17,514 bases of DNA. It comes from JAIQFR01 sp041494445 (GTDB taxonomy: Bacteria; Acidobacteriota; Polarisedimenticolia; Polarisedimenticolales; JAIQFR01). The stretch covers positions 1 to 17,514 of the forward strand of contig JBGQAU010000069.1 of assembly GCA_041494445.1 (NCBI GenBank), written 5' to 3'. This document shows, piece after piece, positions 7,316 to 14,934 of this stretch (the first letter of the stretch is position 1; every line of letters begins with the position of its first letter). A model generated the notes under the pieces. The model was given only the letters and a program-made list of their open reading frames with translations, was not told where the DNA came from and did no database searches. The translations under genes and the position numbers were made by a program.

Positions 7316-8095
7316 TTACTTGAAGATCTCGGCGAAGAAATCCCGCATCGACTCCCAGGACCGCCGGTCGGCGCGCTCGTTGTAGGCGGCCCCCTTGGAG
7401 TTGTCGTCGCCCGCCGCCTTGTTCGTGAAGGCGTGCACGGCGCCGCCGTATTTCACCAGCTGCCAGTCGACTCCCGCCTTCCGCATCTCGTCCTCGAACG
7501 CGGCGAGGTCGGCGGCCGGGACGTAGGGATCGTCGGCCCCGTGGAGCGCCAGGACCTTCGTCTTGATGTTCTTCCCGTCCGCAGGCGCCGGCGAGTCGAG
7601 GCCGCCGTGGAAGCTCACGACGCCGGCGAGGTCCGCGCCGCTCCGTGCCAGCTCGATCACGGTGGTCCCGCCGAAGCAGAAGCCGATCGCGGCGATCCGC
7701 TTGGAATCCACTCGAGGGTTTCCGCGGAGCGCGTCGAGTCCGGCTGCCGCGCGCGCGCGCAGCAGGGCCCGGTTCCCCTTGTACTTTCCCGCGAGCCTGC
7801 CGGCCTCCTGGGAATCGGCCGGCCGCACCCCCTTGCCGTAGATGTCCGCGGCGAAGGCGACGTACCCCATTTTCGCGAGCTGCTCGCACTTCGAAGTCAC
7901 GAACGGGCCCACCCCCATCCAGTCGTGCACCACCAGGACTCCGGGCCGCTTGCCCTGGACCGAGTCGTCCCAGGCGAGATAACCCTCAAGAACGGCGTCC
8001 CCCTGCTTGTACTCCACCTTCTCCGTCCGCACGCCCGCCTGCGCCGCGGTCGCGAGGACCGCGGAAGCCGCCATCAGCGCCAGGACCTTCGTCAT
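7316..8095 (-). CDS. Exported dienelactone hydrolase family protein
   Basis: Alpha/beta-hydrolase of 259 residues. The nucleophile elbow is GFCFGG with C140, the acid is D189 in GADDPYVP, and the base is H221 in GGAVHAF, so the Cys-Asp-His triad of dienelactone hydrolase is complete. VVHDWMG near residue 55 fits the oxyanion region. Residues 1-20 form a Sec signal peptide ending AAQA, so the enzyme acts outside the cytoplasm, unlike the classic cytosolic enzyme of chlorocatechol breakdown. The true substrate may be another ester or lactone. The start at 8095 has GGGGAGGG upstream and opens the signal peptide; an upstream in-frame start at 8134 would overlap the previous gene and add a charged tail. 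It begins 35 bases after the selenoprotein gene stop, so the two are probably co-transcribed. Confidence 0.9.
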   Translation of the reverse strand: MTKVLALMAASAVLATAAQAGVRTEKVEYKQGDAVLEGYLAWDDSVQGKRPGVLVVHDWMGVGPFVTSKCEQLAKMGYVAFAADIYGKGVRPADSQEAGRLAGKYKGNRALLRARAAAGLDALRGNPRVDSKRIAAIGFCFGGTTVIELARSGADLAGVVSFHGGLDSPAPADGKNIKTKVLALHGADDPYVPAADLAAFEDEMRKAGVDWQLVKYGGAVHAFTNKAAGDDNSKGAAYNERADRRSWESMRDFFAEIFK

Positions 8096-8130
8096 GTCGC
8101 TTCCCTCCCCTTCTTCCGCTTCGGTTCCGT

Positions 8131-8676
8131 TCACTTCCTCTTCGGGATCTTGAGCTCCGCCAGTCGGGCGGCGGCGTCCCGCCCCGCCGTCGCCGGCTTC
8201 ACGCTCCTGTCGACATAGAGGATCTTCCCGTCGGCGCCGATGTAGAACGTCCAGCGCTTGGCCACGCGGACCACCGGCATGAGCACGCCGTACGCCTCGG
8301 CGACCTTCTTGTCCGGGTCGGCCAGGATCGGAAAGTCGGCGGCAAGCGACTCGGCGAACCTCCGGTTGGTCTCGGGGTCGTCGACGCTCGCCGCGAAGTA
8401 GGCCACGTCGAACGCGCGGATCGCGTCACCGCTCTCACGGAGCGACTTGCACTCCGCGGTTCAGCCGGAGGTGAACGCCTTCGGGAACCAGGCAAGGACC
8501 ACCGCCTGTTTCCCCAGGTGATCCGCCAGCCGGTGGGTCTTCCCGTCGGAGCCCGTGAGATCGAACGAGGGGGCCGGATCGCCCGCCTCGAGGTCGTCCT
8601 TCGCCGCGCTCGCGCAGGCGCCGGCTCCCAGAAGAAGGGCCGCCGCGGCGGCCAGGGCCATCGATGGGTGGAACAT
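8131..8676 (-). CDS. Selenocysteine-containing peroxiredoxin, exported (TGA at codon 72 read as Sec)
   Basis: Thiol/selenol peroxidase of the AhpC/BCP-like peroxiredoxin class, 181 residues if TGA at 8461-8463 is decoded as selenocysteine. The frame is uninterrupted apart from that codon, which falls exactly at the peroxidatic position: P65-KAF-T69-SG-U72 is the PxxxTxxC motif with U for C. The sequence continues TAECKSLRESG, then AYFAASVDDPETN, FPILADPDKKVAEAYGV and RWTFYIGADGKI, as expected for one intact peroxiredoxin. C76, four residues on, is the candidate resolving cysteine. A hairpin right after the TGA resembles a bacterial SECIS element. Residues 1-24 are a signal sequence with a weak lipobox (AGAC, C21), so the protein is probably periplasmic or membrane-anchored. 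GGGAGGA precedes the ATG. The final stop is also TGA. The alternative, a sequencing error or nonsense mutation of a Cys codon, is less likely given the exact position and hairpin. Confidence 0.88.
8415..8458 (-). promoter_or_regulatory. SECIS-like stem-loop immediately downstream of the in-frame TGA
   Basis: Counting from the base after TGA, a hand fold gives a lower stem 3-8 with 41-46 (CGCGGA/UCCGCG), a middle helix 9-12 with 34 and 36-38, and an upper 7-bp stem 15-21 with 27-33 (two G-U pairs). The five-base apical loop, CGUGA, lies 22-26 bases after the TGA and has the G-U pair of bases that bacterial SelB-binding SECIS loops share. Total size is about 44 bases, inside the coding region, as in bacterial selenoprotein mRNAs. 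A shorter competing hairpin (GGAGUG/CGCUCC, loop CAAGU) overlaps it. No energy calculation was possible. Confidence 0.7.
8461..8463 (-). other. Recoded TGA (selenocysteine codon)
   Basis: The in-frame TGA is codon 72 of the peroxiredoxin, replacing the catalytic cysteine of PKAFTSGC-type motifs. The preceding codons end F-T-S-G and the following codons read T-A-E-C, so both flanks remain in the conserved peroxiredoxin frame. Confidence 0.85.
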
Positions 8677-8711
8677 CGCGTCCTCCCGATGAATCAGGAC
8701 CAAGGACGTCC

Positions 8712-8717
8712 ATTTTA
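8712..8717 (-). promoter_or_regulatory. Weak candidate -10 element for the selenoperoxiredoxin
   Basis: TAAAAT on the minus strand lies 35 bases before the start codon in the 83-base gap after the flavoprotein gene. No convincing -35 lies at 16-18 bases. A small palindrome, GGACGTCC (8704-8711), sits at the expected initiation site. The gene could instead be read from the upstream nifJ transcript. Confidence 0.25.
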
Positions 8718-8759
8718 CACCACGGGCCGCCGCTCGTCGCCATCTCGCGGGGCCCTCCG

Positions 8760-9752
8760 CTACGCCTCCCACCCCTGGAGGATCCGCGCGTAGTTCGCCC
8801 GCTCGAACGCCTTCGGGTCGGGGCAGCGCATGAGGTTCATGCTCCCCTGCATCTGCCGGAGCGACTCGTATTCGTGCTCCTCGAGCCAGGAGGCCATCTG
8901 CTCCCGGAGCGTTCGGAGGTGGGAAACGCCGTTCCGCAGGAGAGCGGATACCAGCTGCACGGCGTGGGCGCCGGTCATGACCGCCTTGATGGCGTCGAGG
9001 GCGGTGTGGACGCCGCCGGTCACGGCCAGCGAGCTCTTGATCCGTCCCGACAGGACCGCGAGCCACCTGAGCCTGAGGAGCAGCTCGGAGGAATCGGACA
9101 GCTCGAGGCTCCGGACCACATCGAGATGGTCCACATCGATGTCCGGCTGGTAGAAGCGGTTGAAGAGAACCAGGCCGTCCGCGCCCGCCTCGTCGAGCCG
9201 CTTGCCGAAATGCGCCAGCGAGGAGTAGAAAGGCGAGAGCTTCACGGCCACGGGGATGCGCACGTTGGCCTTGACCGCGCGGAGCATGTCTTCGGCCCGC
9301 TGCTCCAGCACCTCCCCCCTCTCTTTCGGGTCGGTGGCGAGGTAGTAGAGGTTGAGCTCGAGGGCGTCGGCGCCGGCCTCCTGCATCAGCCGCGCGTACT
9401 GCAGCCACCCGCCTTCCGTGACGCCGTTCAGGGATGCGATCACCGGGACCTTCACTGCCGCCTTGATCCTGCGGATCTGCTCCAGGTACTCGTCGGGGCC
9501 CAGCGCGAACACGTCCGAGTCCGGGAAGTAGGTCTGCGCCTCCGCGGACGACTCCGCGTGGGTGTCCATGTCGCGCGAAGCGGCGAGTTGCTCCCCCACC
9601 ACCTGCTCCTCGAAGAGCGAGTGCATCACGATGGCGGAAGCGCCCACGTCTTCCAACCGGCGCACCGTGTCCAGGTCGTCCACCAGGGGCGACGCCCCGT
9701 GCATCAGCGGGTGCGGTAGCTTGAGGCCGAGGTAGTCCGTGCCGAGATCCAT
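8760..9752 (-). CDS. Dihydroorotate dehydrogenase-like flavoprotein, linked to nifJ
   Basis: TIM-barrel FMN protein of 330 residues. It resembles class 1 dihydroorotate dehydrogenase: PLMHGASPLV near the N-terminus, SLNG at 107-110, LELNLYY at 131-137, VKLSPF at 170-175, and a TGGVHT phosphate-binding loop at 245-250. The NxSCPN-type segment that carries the catalytic base is replaced by LNLYYLATDP, so true dihydroorotate oxidation is doubtful. Such 'dihydroorotate dehydrogenase-like' proteins are known as frequent neighbours of pyruvate:ferredoxin oxidoreductase, and here the gene starts 9 bases after the nifJ stop. Its ribosome site, TAGGAG, includes the nifJ stop codon itself, implying translational coupling. 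A role in electron transfer or maintenance connected with the oxidoreductase is possible; the substrate is unknown. Confidence 0.9.
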   Translation of the reverse strand: MDLGTDYLGLKLPHPLMHGASPLVDDLDTVRRLEDVGASAIVMHSLFEEQVVGEQLAASRDMDTHAESSAEAQTYFPDSDVFALGPDEYLEQIRRIKAAVKVPVIASLNGVTEGGWLQYARLMQEAGADALELNLYYLATDPKERGEVLEQRAEDMLRAVKANVRIPVAVKLSPFYSSLAHFGKRLDEAGADGLVLFNRFYQPDIDVDHLDVVRSLELSDSSELLLRLRWLAVLSGRIKSSLAVTGGVHTALDAIKAVMTGAHAVQLVSALLRNGVSHLRTLREQMASWLEEHEYESLRQMQGSMNLMRCPDPKAFERANYARILQGWEA

Positions 9753-9761
9753 GGGCTTCTC

Positions 9762-12700
9762 CTACTTGTCCGCGGCCGTCACGGCGGCTTCGCCGACGGG
9801 AACGGTCGGGACCGTGAGTCCCGCGAGCTGCTGGTACACGGAGACGCGCTGCGCCGCGAAGTTCTGCGCCTCGTCGAGAAGGCGCTTGAAGCGCACCGGG
9901 TCCATCTTCTCCACCATCCGGAAGCGGGTCTCGCTGCGCATGTAGTCCGCGACGCCGGCCTTAGGCGGACCGGAGTCCAGGACCAGCGGCGGCTTGCCCT
10001 CCGCGATCCGCCGCGGATCGAACCTGTAGAGCGGCCATATCCCGCAGTCCACCGCCGCCTTCTGGTGCTCGACGCCCTGCGCCAGGTCGTAGCCGTGGGC
10101 GATGCAGTGGGAATACGCGATGATCATCGACGGGCCGGGGTACGAGTCGGCCTCCTGGAACGCCTTGACCGTCTGCGTGTCCTTGGCGCCGAAGGCCACC
10201 CGGGCGACGTAGACGTGGCCGTAGCCCATCGCCATCATGCCGAGGTCCTTCTTCCCGATCTCCTTCCCCGCCATCGCGAACTTGGCAGCGGCGCCGAGCG
10301 GCGTCGCCTTCGACTGCTGGCCGCCGGTGTTCGAGTAGACCTCGGTGTCGAGCACCAGGACGTTGACGTCCCGCTTCATCGCCAGGACGTGGTCGAGACC
10401 GCCGTACCCGATGTCGTAGGCCCAGCCGTCGCCTCCCACGAGCCAGACGCTCTTCTTCACCAGGTAATCGGCCAGCGTCTCGAGGCGGCGCGCCTCGGGG
10501 CCCTCGACGGCCCGGAGCTTCGCCTTGAGCGCCTCGACCCGCTCCCGCTGGGCGGCGATCCCGGCCTCGCTCACCTGGTCGGCGCCGATCAGCTCGCCGA
10601 CGAGGACGTCGCCGATCCGCCCCGACAGGTGCCGGAGCAGGTCGTGGGCCTGGCGGATGTGGGTGTCGATGGCGAGGCGGTAGCCGAATCCGAACTCCGC
10701 GTTGTCCTCGAACAGCGAGTTGGACCAGGCGGGCCCGCGCCCGTCCCGGTTGACGGCATAGGGCGTCGTCGGAAGGTTGCCGCCGTAGATGGACGAGCAG
10801 CCCGTGGCGTTCGAGATCAGGGCGCGATCGCCGAACATCTGGGTGAGGAGCTTGACGTACGGCGTCTCGCCACAGCCCCCGCACGCTCCGGAGTACTCGA
10901 ACAGCGGCTGGAAGAATTGCGTCCCCTTGTTGTCGATCTTGATCTTCGTCCGGTCCGGGTCGGGCAGGTCGAGGAAGAAGCGATAGTTCTCCCGCTCCTG
11001 CATCCGGAGAGGCATCTGCGGCGCCATGTCAATCGCCTTGTGCTTCGGGTTCGACTTGTCCTTGGCCGGGCAGATCTCGACGCAGAGGTTGCAGCCGGTG
11101 CAGTCCTCCGGCGCCACCTGGAGCGTGTACTGCATCCCCTTGAATTCCGACGCGCGGTAGTCGGTGGACTTGAACGCGGGCGGCGCGCCGCCGCGCTGCG
11201 AGGGCTCGTACACCTTCGCGCGTATCGCCGCGTGCGGGCAGACCAGCGCGCACTTGTTGCACTGGATGCAGATCGCCGGATCCCACACCGGGATTTCCAG
11301 GGCGATGTTGCGCTTCTCCCACTGGCTCGTCGCCGTCGGCCAGGTGCCGTCCACCGGGAACGCGCTCACCGGGAGGAAGTCCCCCTTGTTCGCGATCATG
11401 ACCGCCGAGACGCGCTTCACGAAGTCGGGCGCGCCGTCGGCGACGATCGGCGGGCGGGATCGCTTCGAGGTGGCCTTGCCCGGGATCCTCACCTCGTAGA
11501 GGTGCGCCAGGGTGTGGTCCACGGCCTCGAAATTCCGCCGGACGACCTCCTTCCCCTTCTTCCCGTAGGTCTTCTCGATGGTCTGTTTGATCTTGGTGAT
11601 CGCCTCGTCGCGGGGCAGCACGCCCGATATCGCGAAGAAGCAGGTCTGCATGATGGTGTTGATCCGGCCCCCCATCCCGGTGTCCTTCGCCACCTTGTAG
11701 GCGTCGATGACGTAGAGCTTGAGCTTCTTCTCCAGGATCTGCTCCTGGACCTCCCGGGGCATCTCGCCCCAGATCTCGTCGGGGCCGAACGGCGAGTTGA
11801 GCAGGAAGGTCGCGCCGGGAGCCGCCAGCTCGAGCATGTCGTACTTGTCCAGGAAAACGAACTGGTGGCAGGCCACGAAGCTCGCGCTACGGATCAGGTA
11901 GCTGGACCGGATGGGGCGCGGACCGAACCTCAGGTGCGAGATCGTGACGGCCCCGGCCTTCTTCGAGTCGTAGACGAAGTACCCCTCCGCGAAGTTCGGG
12001 GTCTCCTCGCCGATGATCTTGATCGAGTTCTTGTTGGCCCCCACCGTGCCGTCGGCGCCGAGACCGAAGAACACGGCACGCACGACGTCGTCGGGCTCGA
12101 TGTCGAATCCCGTGTCGTACGGAAGGGACAGATGGGTGACGTCGTCCGTGATCCCGACGGTGAAGTGGTTCCGCGGCTTCTCCTTGGCGAGCTCGGCGAA
12201 CACCGCGGCGACCATCGCGGGCGTGAACTCCTTCGAGGAGAGACCGTAGCGCCCGCCGACGACCCGCGGCTCCCGGTCGAAGGTGGAGAAACCCTCGTCC
12301 CGCCCCTCGTGGAGGGCCGCGACGACGTCGAGATAGAGCGGGTCGCCCACCGAGCCGGGCTCCTTGGTCCGGTCCAGGACCGCGATCGCGCGGACCGTCG
12401 ACGGCAGCGCCGCGACGAAGTCGCGAACGGAGAACGGCCGGTAGAGCCTCACCTTCACCAGGCCGACCTTCTCGCCGCGGGCGATCAGCCACTCGACCGT
12501 CTCGTGCGCCGCCTCGGCCCCGGACCCCATCATCACGAAGACGCGCTCCGCCTCCCTGTGGCCCACGTAGTCGAACAGACGGTAGCCGCGCCCGACGATC
12601 CCGGCGAACCGGTTCATCGTCTCCTGCACGATCCCGGGGCAGGCCAGGTAGAACGGGTTGCAGGCCTCGCGCGCCTGGAAGAACGTGTCGGGGTTCTGCG

Positions 12701-13358
12701 CCGTGCCGCGCAGCACCGGCCGGTCCGGGGTGAGCGCGCGCTGCCGGTGCGCGCGGATCAGATCGTCGTCGAGCATCGCGCGGAGGTCGTCGTCCGAGAT
12801 CTCCTCGATCTTGTCCACCTCGTGCGACGTCCTGAACCCGTCGAAGAAGTGCAGGAACGGGACGCGGGACCTCAAGGTCGCGGCCTGGGCGATGCAGGCG
12901 AAATCGTGGGCCTCCTGGACCGAGCCCGACGCGAGCAGCGCGAAGCCGGTCTGCCGGCAGGCCATCACGTCGGAGTGGTCACCGAAGATCGACAGCGCGT
13001 GGGCGGCCACCGTGCGCGCCGACACGTGCATCGAAAACGAGTTGAGCTCCCCGGCGATCTTGTACATGTTGGGGATCATCAGCAGGAGGCCCTGCGAGGC
13101 GGTGAACGTGGTGGTGAGGGCCCCGGCCTGGAGCGCGCCGTGGACCGCGCCGGAGGCGCCCCCTTCCGATTGCATCTCGATCACGTCCGGCAGCGTCCCC
13201 CAGATGTTCCGGCGCCCCTGGGCCGACCACTCGTCCGCGAACTCGCCCATGTTGGACGAGGGAGTGATCGGGTAGATGGCGATCACCTCGTTGGTGCGGT
13301 GGGCCACCGATGCGGTGGCCTCGTTGCCGTCCACGGTGATCATGTGTCGTAGGGCCAT
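9762..13358 (-). CDS. nifJ: Pyruvate:ferredoxin (flavodoxin) oxidoreductase, single-chain
   Basis: Oxygen-sensitive cytoplasmic enzyme that converts pyruvate and CoA to acetyl-CoA, CO2 and reduced ferredoxin. The 1198 residues match the fused homodimeric type. Domain order: N-terminal pyrimidine-binding domain with YPITPSS (30-35 region) and E64; middle and gamma domains with FGLGADGTVGANK (431-443); an 8Fe ferredoxin domain with C697/C700/C703/C707 and C753/C756/C759/C763; and the C-terminal thiamine diphosphate domain with GDGWAYDIG from 977 and SNTGGQQSKAT from 1009. C826, C829, C854 and C1085 fit the proximal 4Fe-4S cluster. The start at 13358 has AAGGAGG seven bases upstream and begins at the family N-terminus (ITVDGNEA); the in-frame extension to 13625 is not family-like. 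The flavoprotein gene follows immediately. No defects were seen. Confidence 0.97.
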   Translation of the reverse strand: MALRHMITVDGNEATASVAHRTNEVIAIYPITPSSNMGEFADEWSAQGRRNIWGTLPDVIEMQSEGGASGAVHGALQAGALTTTFTASQGLLLMIPNMYKIAGELNSFSMHVSARTVAAHALSIFGDHSDVMACRQTGFALLASGSVQEAHDFACIAQAATLRSRVPFLHFFDGFRTSHEVDKIEEISDDDLRAMLDDDLIRAHRQRALTPDRPVLRGTAQNPDTFFQAREACNPFYLACPGIVQETMNRFAGIVGRGYRLFDYVGHREAERVFVMMGSGAEAAHETVEWLIARGEKVGLVKVRLYRPFSVRDFVAALPSTVRAIAVLDRTKEPGSVGDPLYLDVVAALHEGRDEGFSTFDREPRVVGGRYGLSSKEFTPAMVAAVFAELAKEKPRNHFTVGITDDVTHLSLPYDTGFDIEPDDVVRAVFFGLGADGTVGANKNSIKIIGEETPNFAEGYFVYDSKKAGAVTISHLRFGPRPIRSSYLIRSASFVACHQFVFLDKYDMLELAAPGATFLLNSPFGPDEIWGEMPREVQEQILEKKLKLYVIDAYKVAKDTGMGGRINTIMQTCFFAISGVLPRDEAITKIKQTIEKTYGKKGKEVVRRNFEAVDHTLAHLYEVRIPGKATSKRSRPPIVADGAPDFVKRVSAVMIANKGDFLPVSAFPVDGTWPTATSQWEKRNIALEIPVWDPAICIQCNKCALVCPHAAIRAKVYEPSQRGGAPPAFKSTDYRASEFKGMQYTLQVAPEDCTGCNLCVEICPAKDKSNPKHKAIDMAPQMPLRMQERENYRFFLDLPDPDRTKIKIDNKGTQFFQPLFEYSGACGGCGETPYVKLLTQMFGDRALISNATGCSSIYGGNLPTTPYAVNRDGRGPAWSNSLFEDNAEFGFGYRLAIDTHIRQAHDLLRHLSGRIGDVLVGELIGADQVSEAGIAAQRERVEALKAKLRAVEGPEARRLETLADYLVKKSVWLVGGDGWAYDIGYGGLDHVLAMKRDVNVLVLDTEVYSNTGGQQSKATPLGAAAKFAMAGKEIGKKDLGMMAMGYGHVYVARVAFGAKDTQTVKAFQEADSYPGPSMIIAYSHCIAHGYDLAQGVEHQKAAVDCGIWPLYRFDPRRIAEGKPPLVLDSGPPKAGVADYMRSETRFRMVEKMDPVRFKRLLDEAQNFAAQRVSVYQQLAGLTVPTVPVGEAAVTAADK

Positions 13359-13668
13359 TCGGTGCCTCCTTGGTTCGTTCCCCCGGGCGAGACTCCTGAA
13401 ATCCGGTCGCTCCGGCGGGGAACCTCCGCGTGGAAAACGAGCGAACTCCCCTCCCGATCCCTCCGGCCCGCGGTCGCCCGGCCGACGCAACGCGACTCCT
13501 GCATCGCTCGGGATGATTCGGACGGAAGGACGGCTTGGGGGACACAGTAGCATGGCGCGGGCGCCGGGAAAAGCCCCCCGGTTCTCCCCCGAGAGGGCAT
13601 CGGGAGGCCGTCCTGGCCCCGCCACTGGTTGCTGCTATCCTGTCTCCCGTCCCGTTCTCGGAGGAGAG
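13359..13668. other. Divergent intergenic region between nifJ and threonine dehydrogenase
   Basis: 310 bases separate the two divergent starts and must hold both promoters. The only element I can point to is an extended -10, TGCTATCCT (13633-13641, plus strand), 27 bases before the dehydrogenase ATG; it lacks a good -35. No FNR-type or Rex-type palindrome, riboswitch or small gene was recognised. The 5' in-frame extensions that cross this region do not resemble coding sequence. Confidence 0.4.
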
Positions 13669-14688
13669 ATGAGCAAGCCGGTTGCGCTGGTCACGGGAGC
13701 GAGCGGAGAGATGGGTCACCTGCTCCTGCCCGCCCTCGAGCACCGCGGTTACGACATCGTCTCCCTGGACCTCGTGCCTCTCGATCCCCCCCAGTCGGCG
13801 CGGTGCGTCGAGACCGTCGAGGCGAGCATCCTGGACGCGAGGGCGGTGGAGGACCTGTTCCGCCGGCACCATCCCGAGATCGTCTTCCACCTCGCCGCGG
13901 TGCTCTCCACCAAGGCCGAGAAGGATCCGGACCTCGCCTGCGACGTGAACACCAACGGAACCGTGGCGCTCTTCCGGCTCGTCCGCGAGGAGGCCCGCCT
14001 CCGCGGCGAGAGCGTCCGCCTGTTCTTCCCCAGCAGCATCGCGGTGTACGGCCTCCCCGATGCGCGGGCCAAGGAGGTCGCGGGCGCGGTCAAGGAAAGC
14101 GACTGGAACTGCCCGGCGGGGTTGTACGGGATCAACAAGCTCTACTGCGAGATGCTCGGGACCTATTTCACGCAGCGCGCGATCCGGCGACAGGAGCCGG
14201 GGATCGACTTCCGCGCCATCCGTTTCCCCGGTCTGATCTCCGCCGAAACCGTGCCTTCCGGCGGCACCAGCGACTACGCGCCGGAGATGATCCACGCGGC
14301 GGCGCAGGGAAAGCCTTACGCGTGCTTCGTGCGCGCGGACACCCGCCTCCCGTTCATGACCATGCCCGACGCGGTGGATGCGCTGCTGGCGCTGGCGTTC
14401 GCCGACCCGGCGACGCTCACCACGCGCGTGTACAACATCGGCGCGTTCAGCCCGTCGGCGGCCGAGATCCGCGCCGCGGTGCTCGACCCCTTCCCCGACG
14501 CCGAGATCGGCTTCGAGCCGGTCCCCTCGCGCCAGGCCATCGTGGACACCTGGCCCGCCGACGTGGACGACCGCCGCGCGCGAGTGGACTGGGGCCATTC
14601 GCCGCGCCACGGGCTGCGCGAAGCGGTGCGCGACTACCTGGTGCCGGCGCTCCTCAGCCGTCACGGCGTGCGATCGGTCTCGAGATAG
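13669..14688 (+). CDS. L-threonine 3-dehydrogenase, short-chain (epimerase-like) type
   Basis: NAD-dependent SDR protein of 339 residues. The dinucleotide-binding motif is TGASGEMG (9-16), followed by FHLAAVLS (73-80), the catalytic serine region FPSSIAVYG (120-128), and the active-site pair Y153 and K157 in YGINK. FPGLIS, GGTSDY (198-203), the CFVRADTRLPFMTMPDA stretch, and RQAIVDTWPADVDD with the DWG near the C-terminus match the SDR-type threonine dehydrogenase group rather than a sugar epimerase. That enzyme oxidises threonine to 2-amino-3-ketobutyrate, which is then cleaved to glycine and acetyl-CoA or lost as aminoacetone. The start at 13669 is set by GGAGGAGAG just upstream. The partner ligase (kbl) is not adjacent. 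It is divergent from nifJ, and both proteins lead to acetyl-CoA. Confidence 0.87.
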   Translation: MSKPVALVTGASGEMGHLLLPALEHRGYDIVSLDLVPLDPPQSARCVETVEASILDARAVEDLFRRHHPEIVFHLAAVLSTKAEKDPDLACDVNTNGTVALFRLVREEARLRGESVRLFFPSSIAVYGLPDARAKEVAGAVKESDWNCPAGLYGINKLYCEMLGTYFTQRAIRRQEPGIDFRAIRFPGLISAETVPSGGTSDYAPEMIHAAAQGKPYACFVRADTRLPFMTMPDAVDALLALAFADPATLTTRVYNIGAFSPSAAEIRAAVLDPFPDAEIGFEPVPSRQAIVDTWPADVDDRRARVDWGHSPRHGLREAVRDYLVPALLSRHGVRSVSR

Positions 14689-14879
14689 CCCGTCCGCGGA
14701 AGGCTGGGCGAGGCGCCTGCCCCCACGACCGCGGCCGGACGGCGGCGGCAGTGCTCCCCGTAAGTCATTTCAAGTGAACGGCTTAGTCTATCGATTCACG
14801 GTAGGTCCGCGACCTTCGCGCGAGATTCCCAAGGCGCGTCCTCATCAGAAAACTGCCTTTTTCTTCAACGGCTTGAGGG

Positions 14880-14885
14880 TATAAT
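14880..14885 (+). promoter_or_regulatory. Candidate -10 element (TATAAT) for the histone-like gene
   Basis: A perfect TATAAT lies 49 bases before the ATG inside a local AT-rich patch (about 14760-14885), unusual in this window. The region 16-17 bases upstream is only T-rich (CTTTTTC, 14857-14863), not a good -35. The rest of the 246-base gap after the dehydrogenase shows no gene or terminator I can support. Confidence 0.5.
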
Positions 14886-14934
14886 CGCGGCACGACGGGC
14901 ATGATGCCCGGCCCGGTGGAAGGAGGTTTCCGAG

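Noticed and set aside
8131..8406. Separate 91-residue gene beginning at a GTG
   Set aside because: It is the C-terminal half of the peroxiredoxin in the same frame as the upstream part; the GTG encodes an internal valine.
8677..9408. Upstream in-frame extension of the peroxiredoxin N-terminus
   Set aside because: It overlaps the flavoprotein gene on the same strand, and the ATG at 8676 has its own ribosome site and begins a signal sequence.
10065..13352. Very long (1095-codon) open frame antisense to nifJ
   Set aside because: Composition is that of an antisense shadow (Arg, Asp, Val, His rich), with no domain; nifJ is clearly the real gene.
13359..13625. 89-residue N-terminal extension of NifJ
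   Set aside because: Not family-like, and a strong ribosome site sits before the start at 13358.
13276..13668. 131-residue N-terminal extension of the threonine dehydrogenase
   Set aside because: Would overlap nifJ antisense; the SDR family N-terminus begins at 13669 behind GGAGGAGAG.
14777..14874. Repeated AACGGCTT (14777-14784 and 14867-14874) before the histone-like gene
   Set aside because: An 8-base direct repeat 90 bases apart is weak evidence for an operator, with no dyad symmetry.
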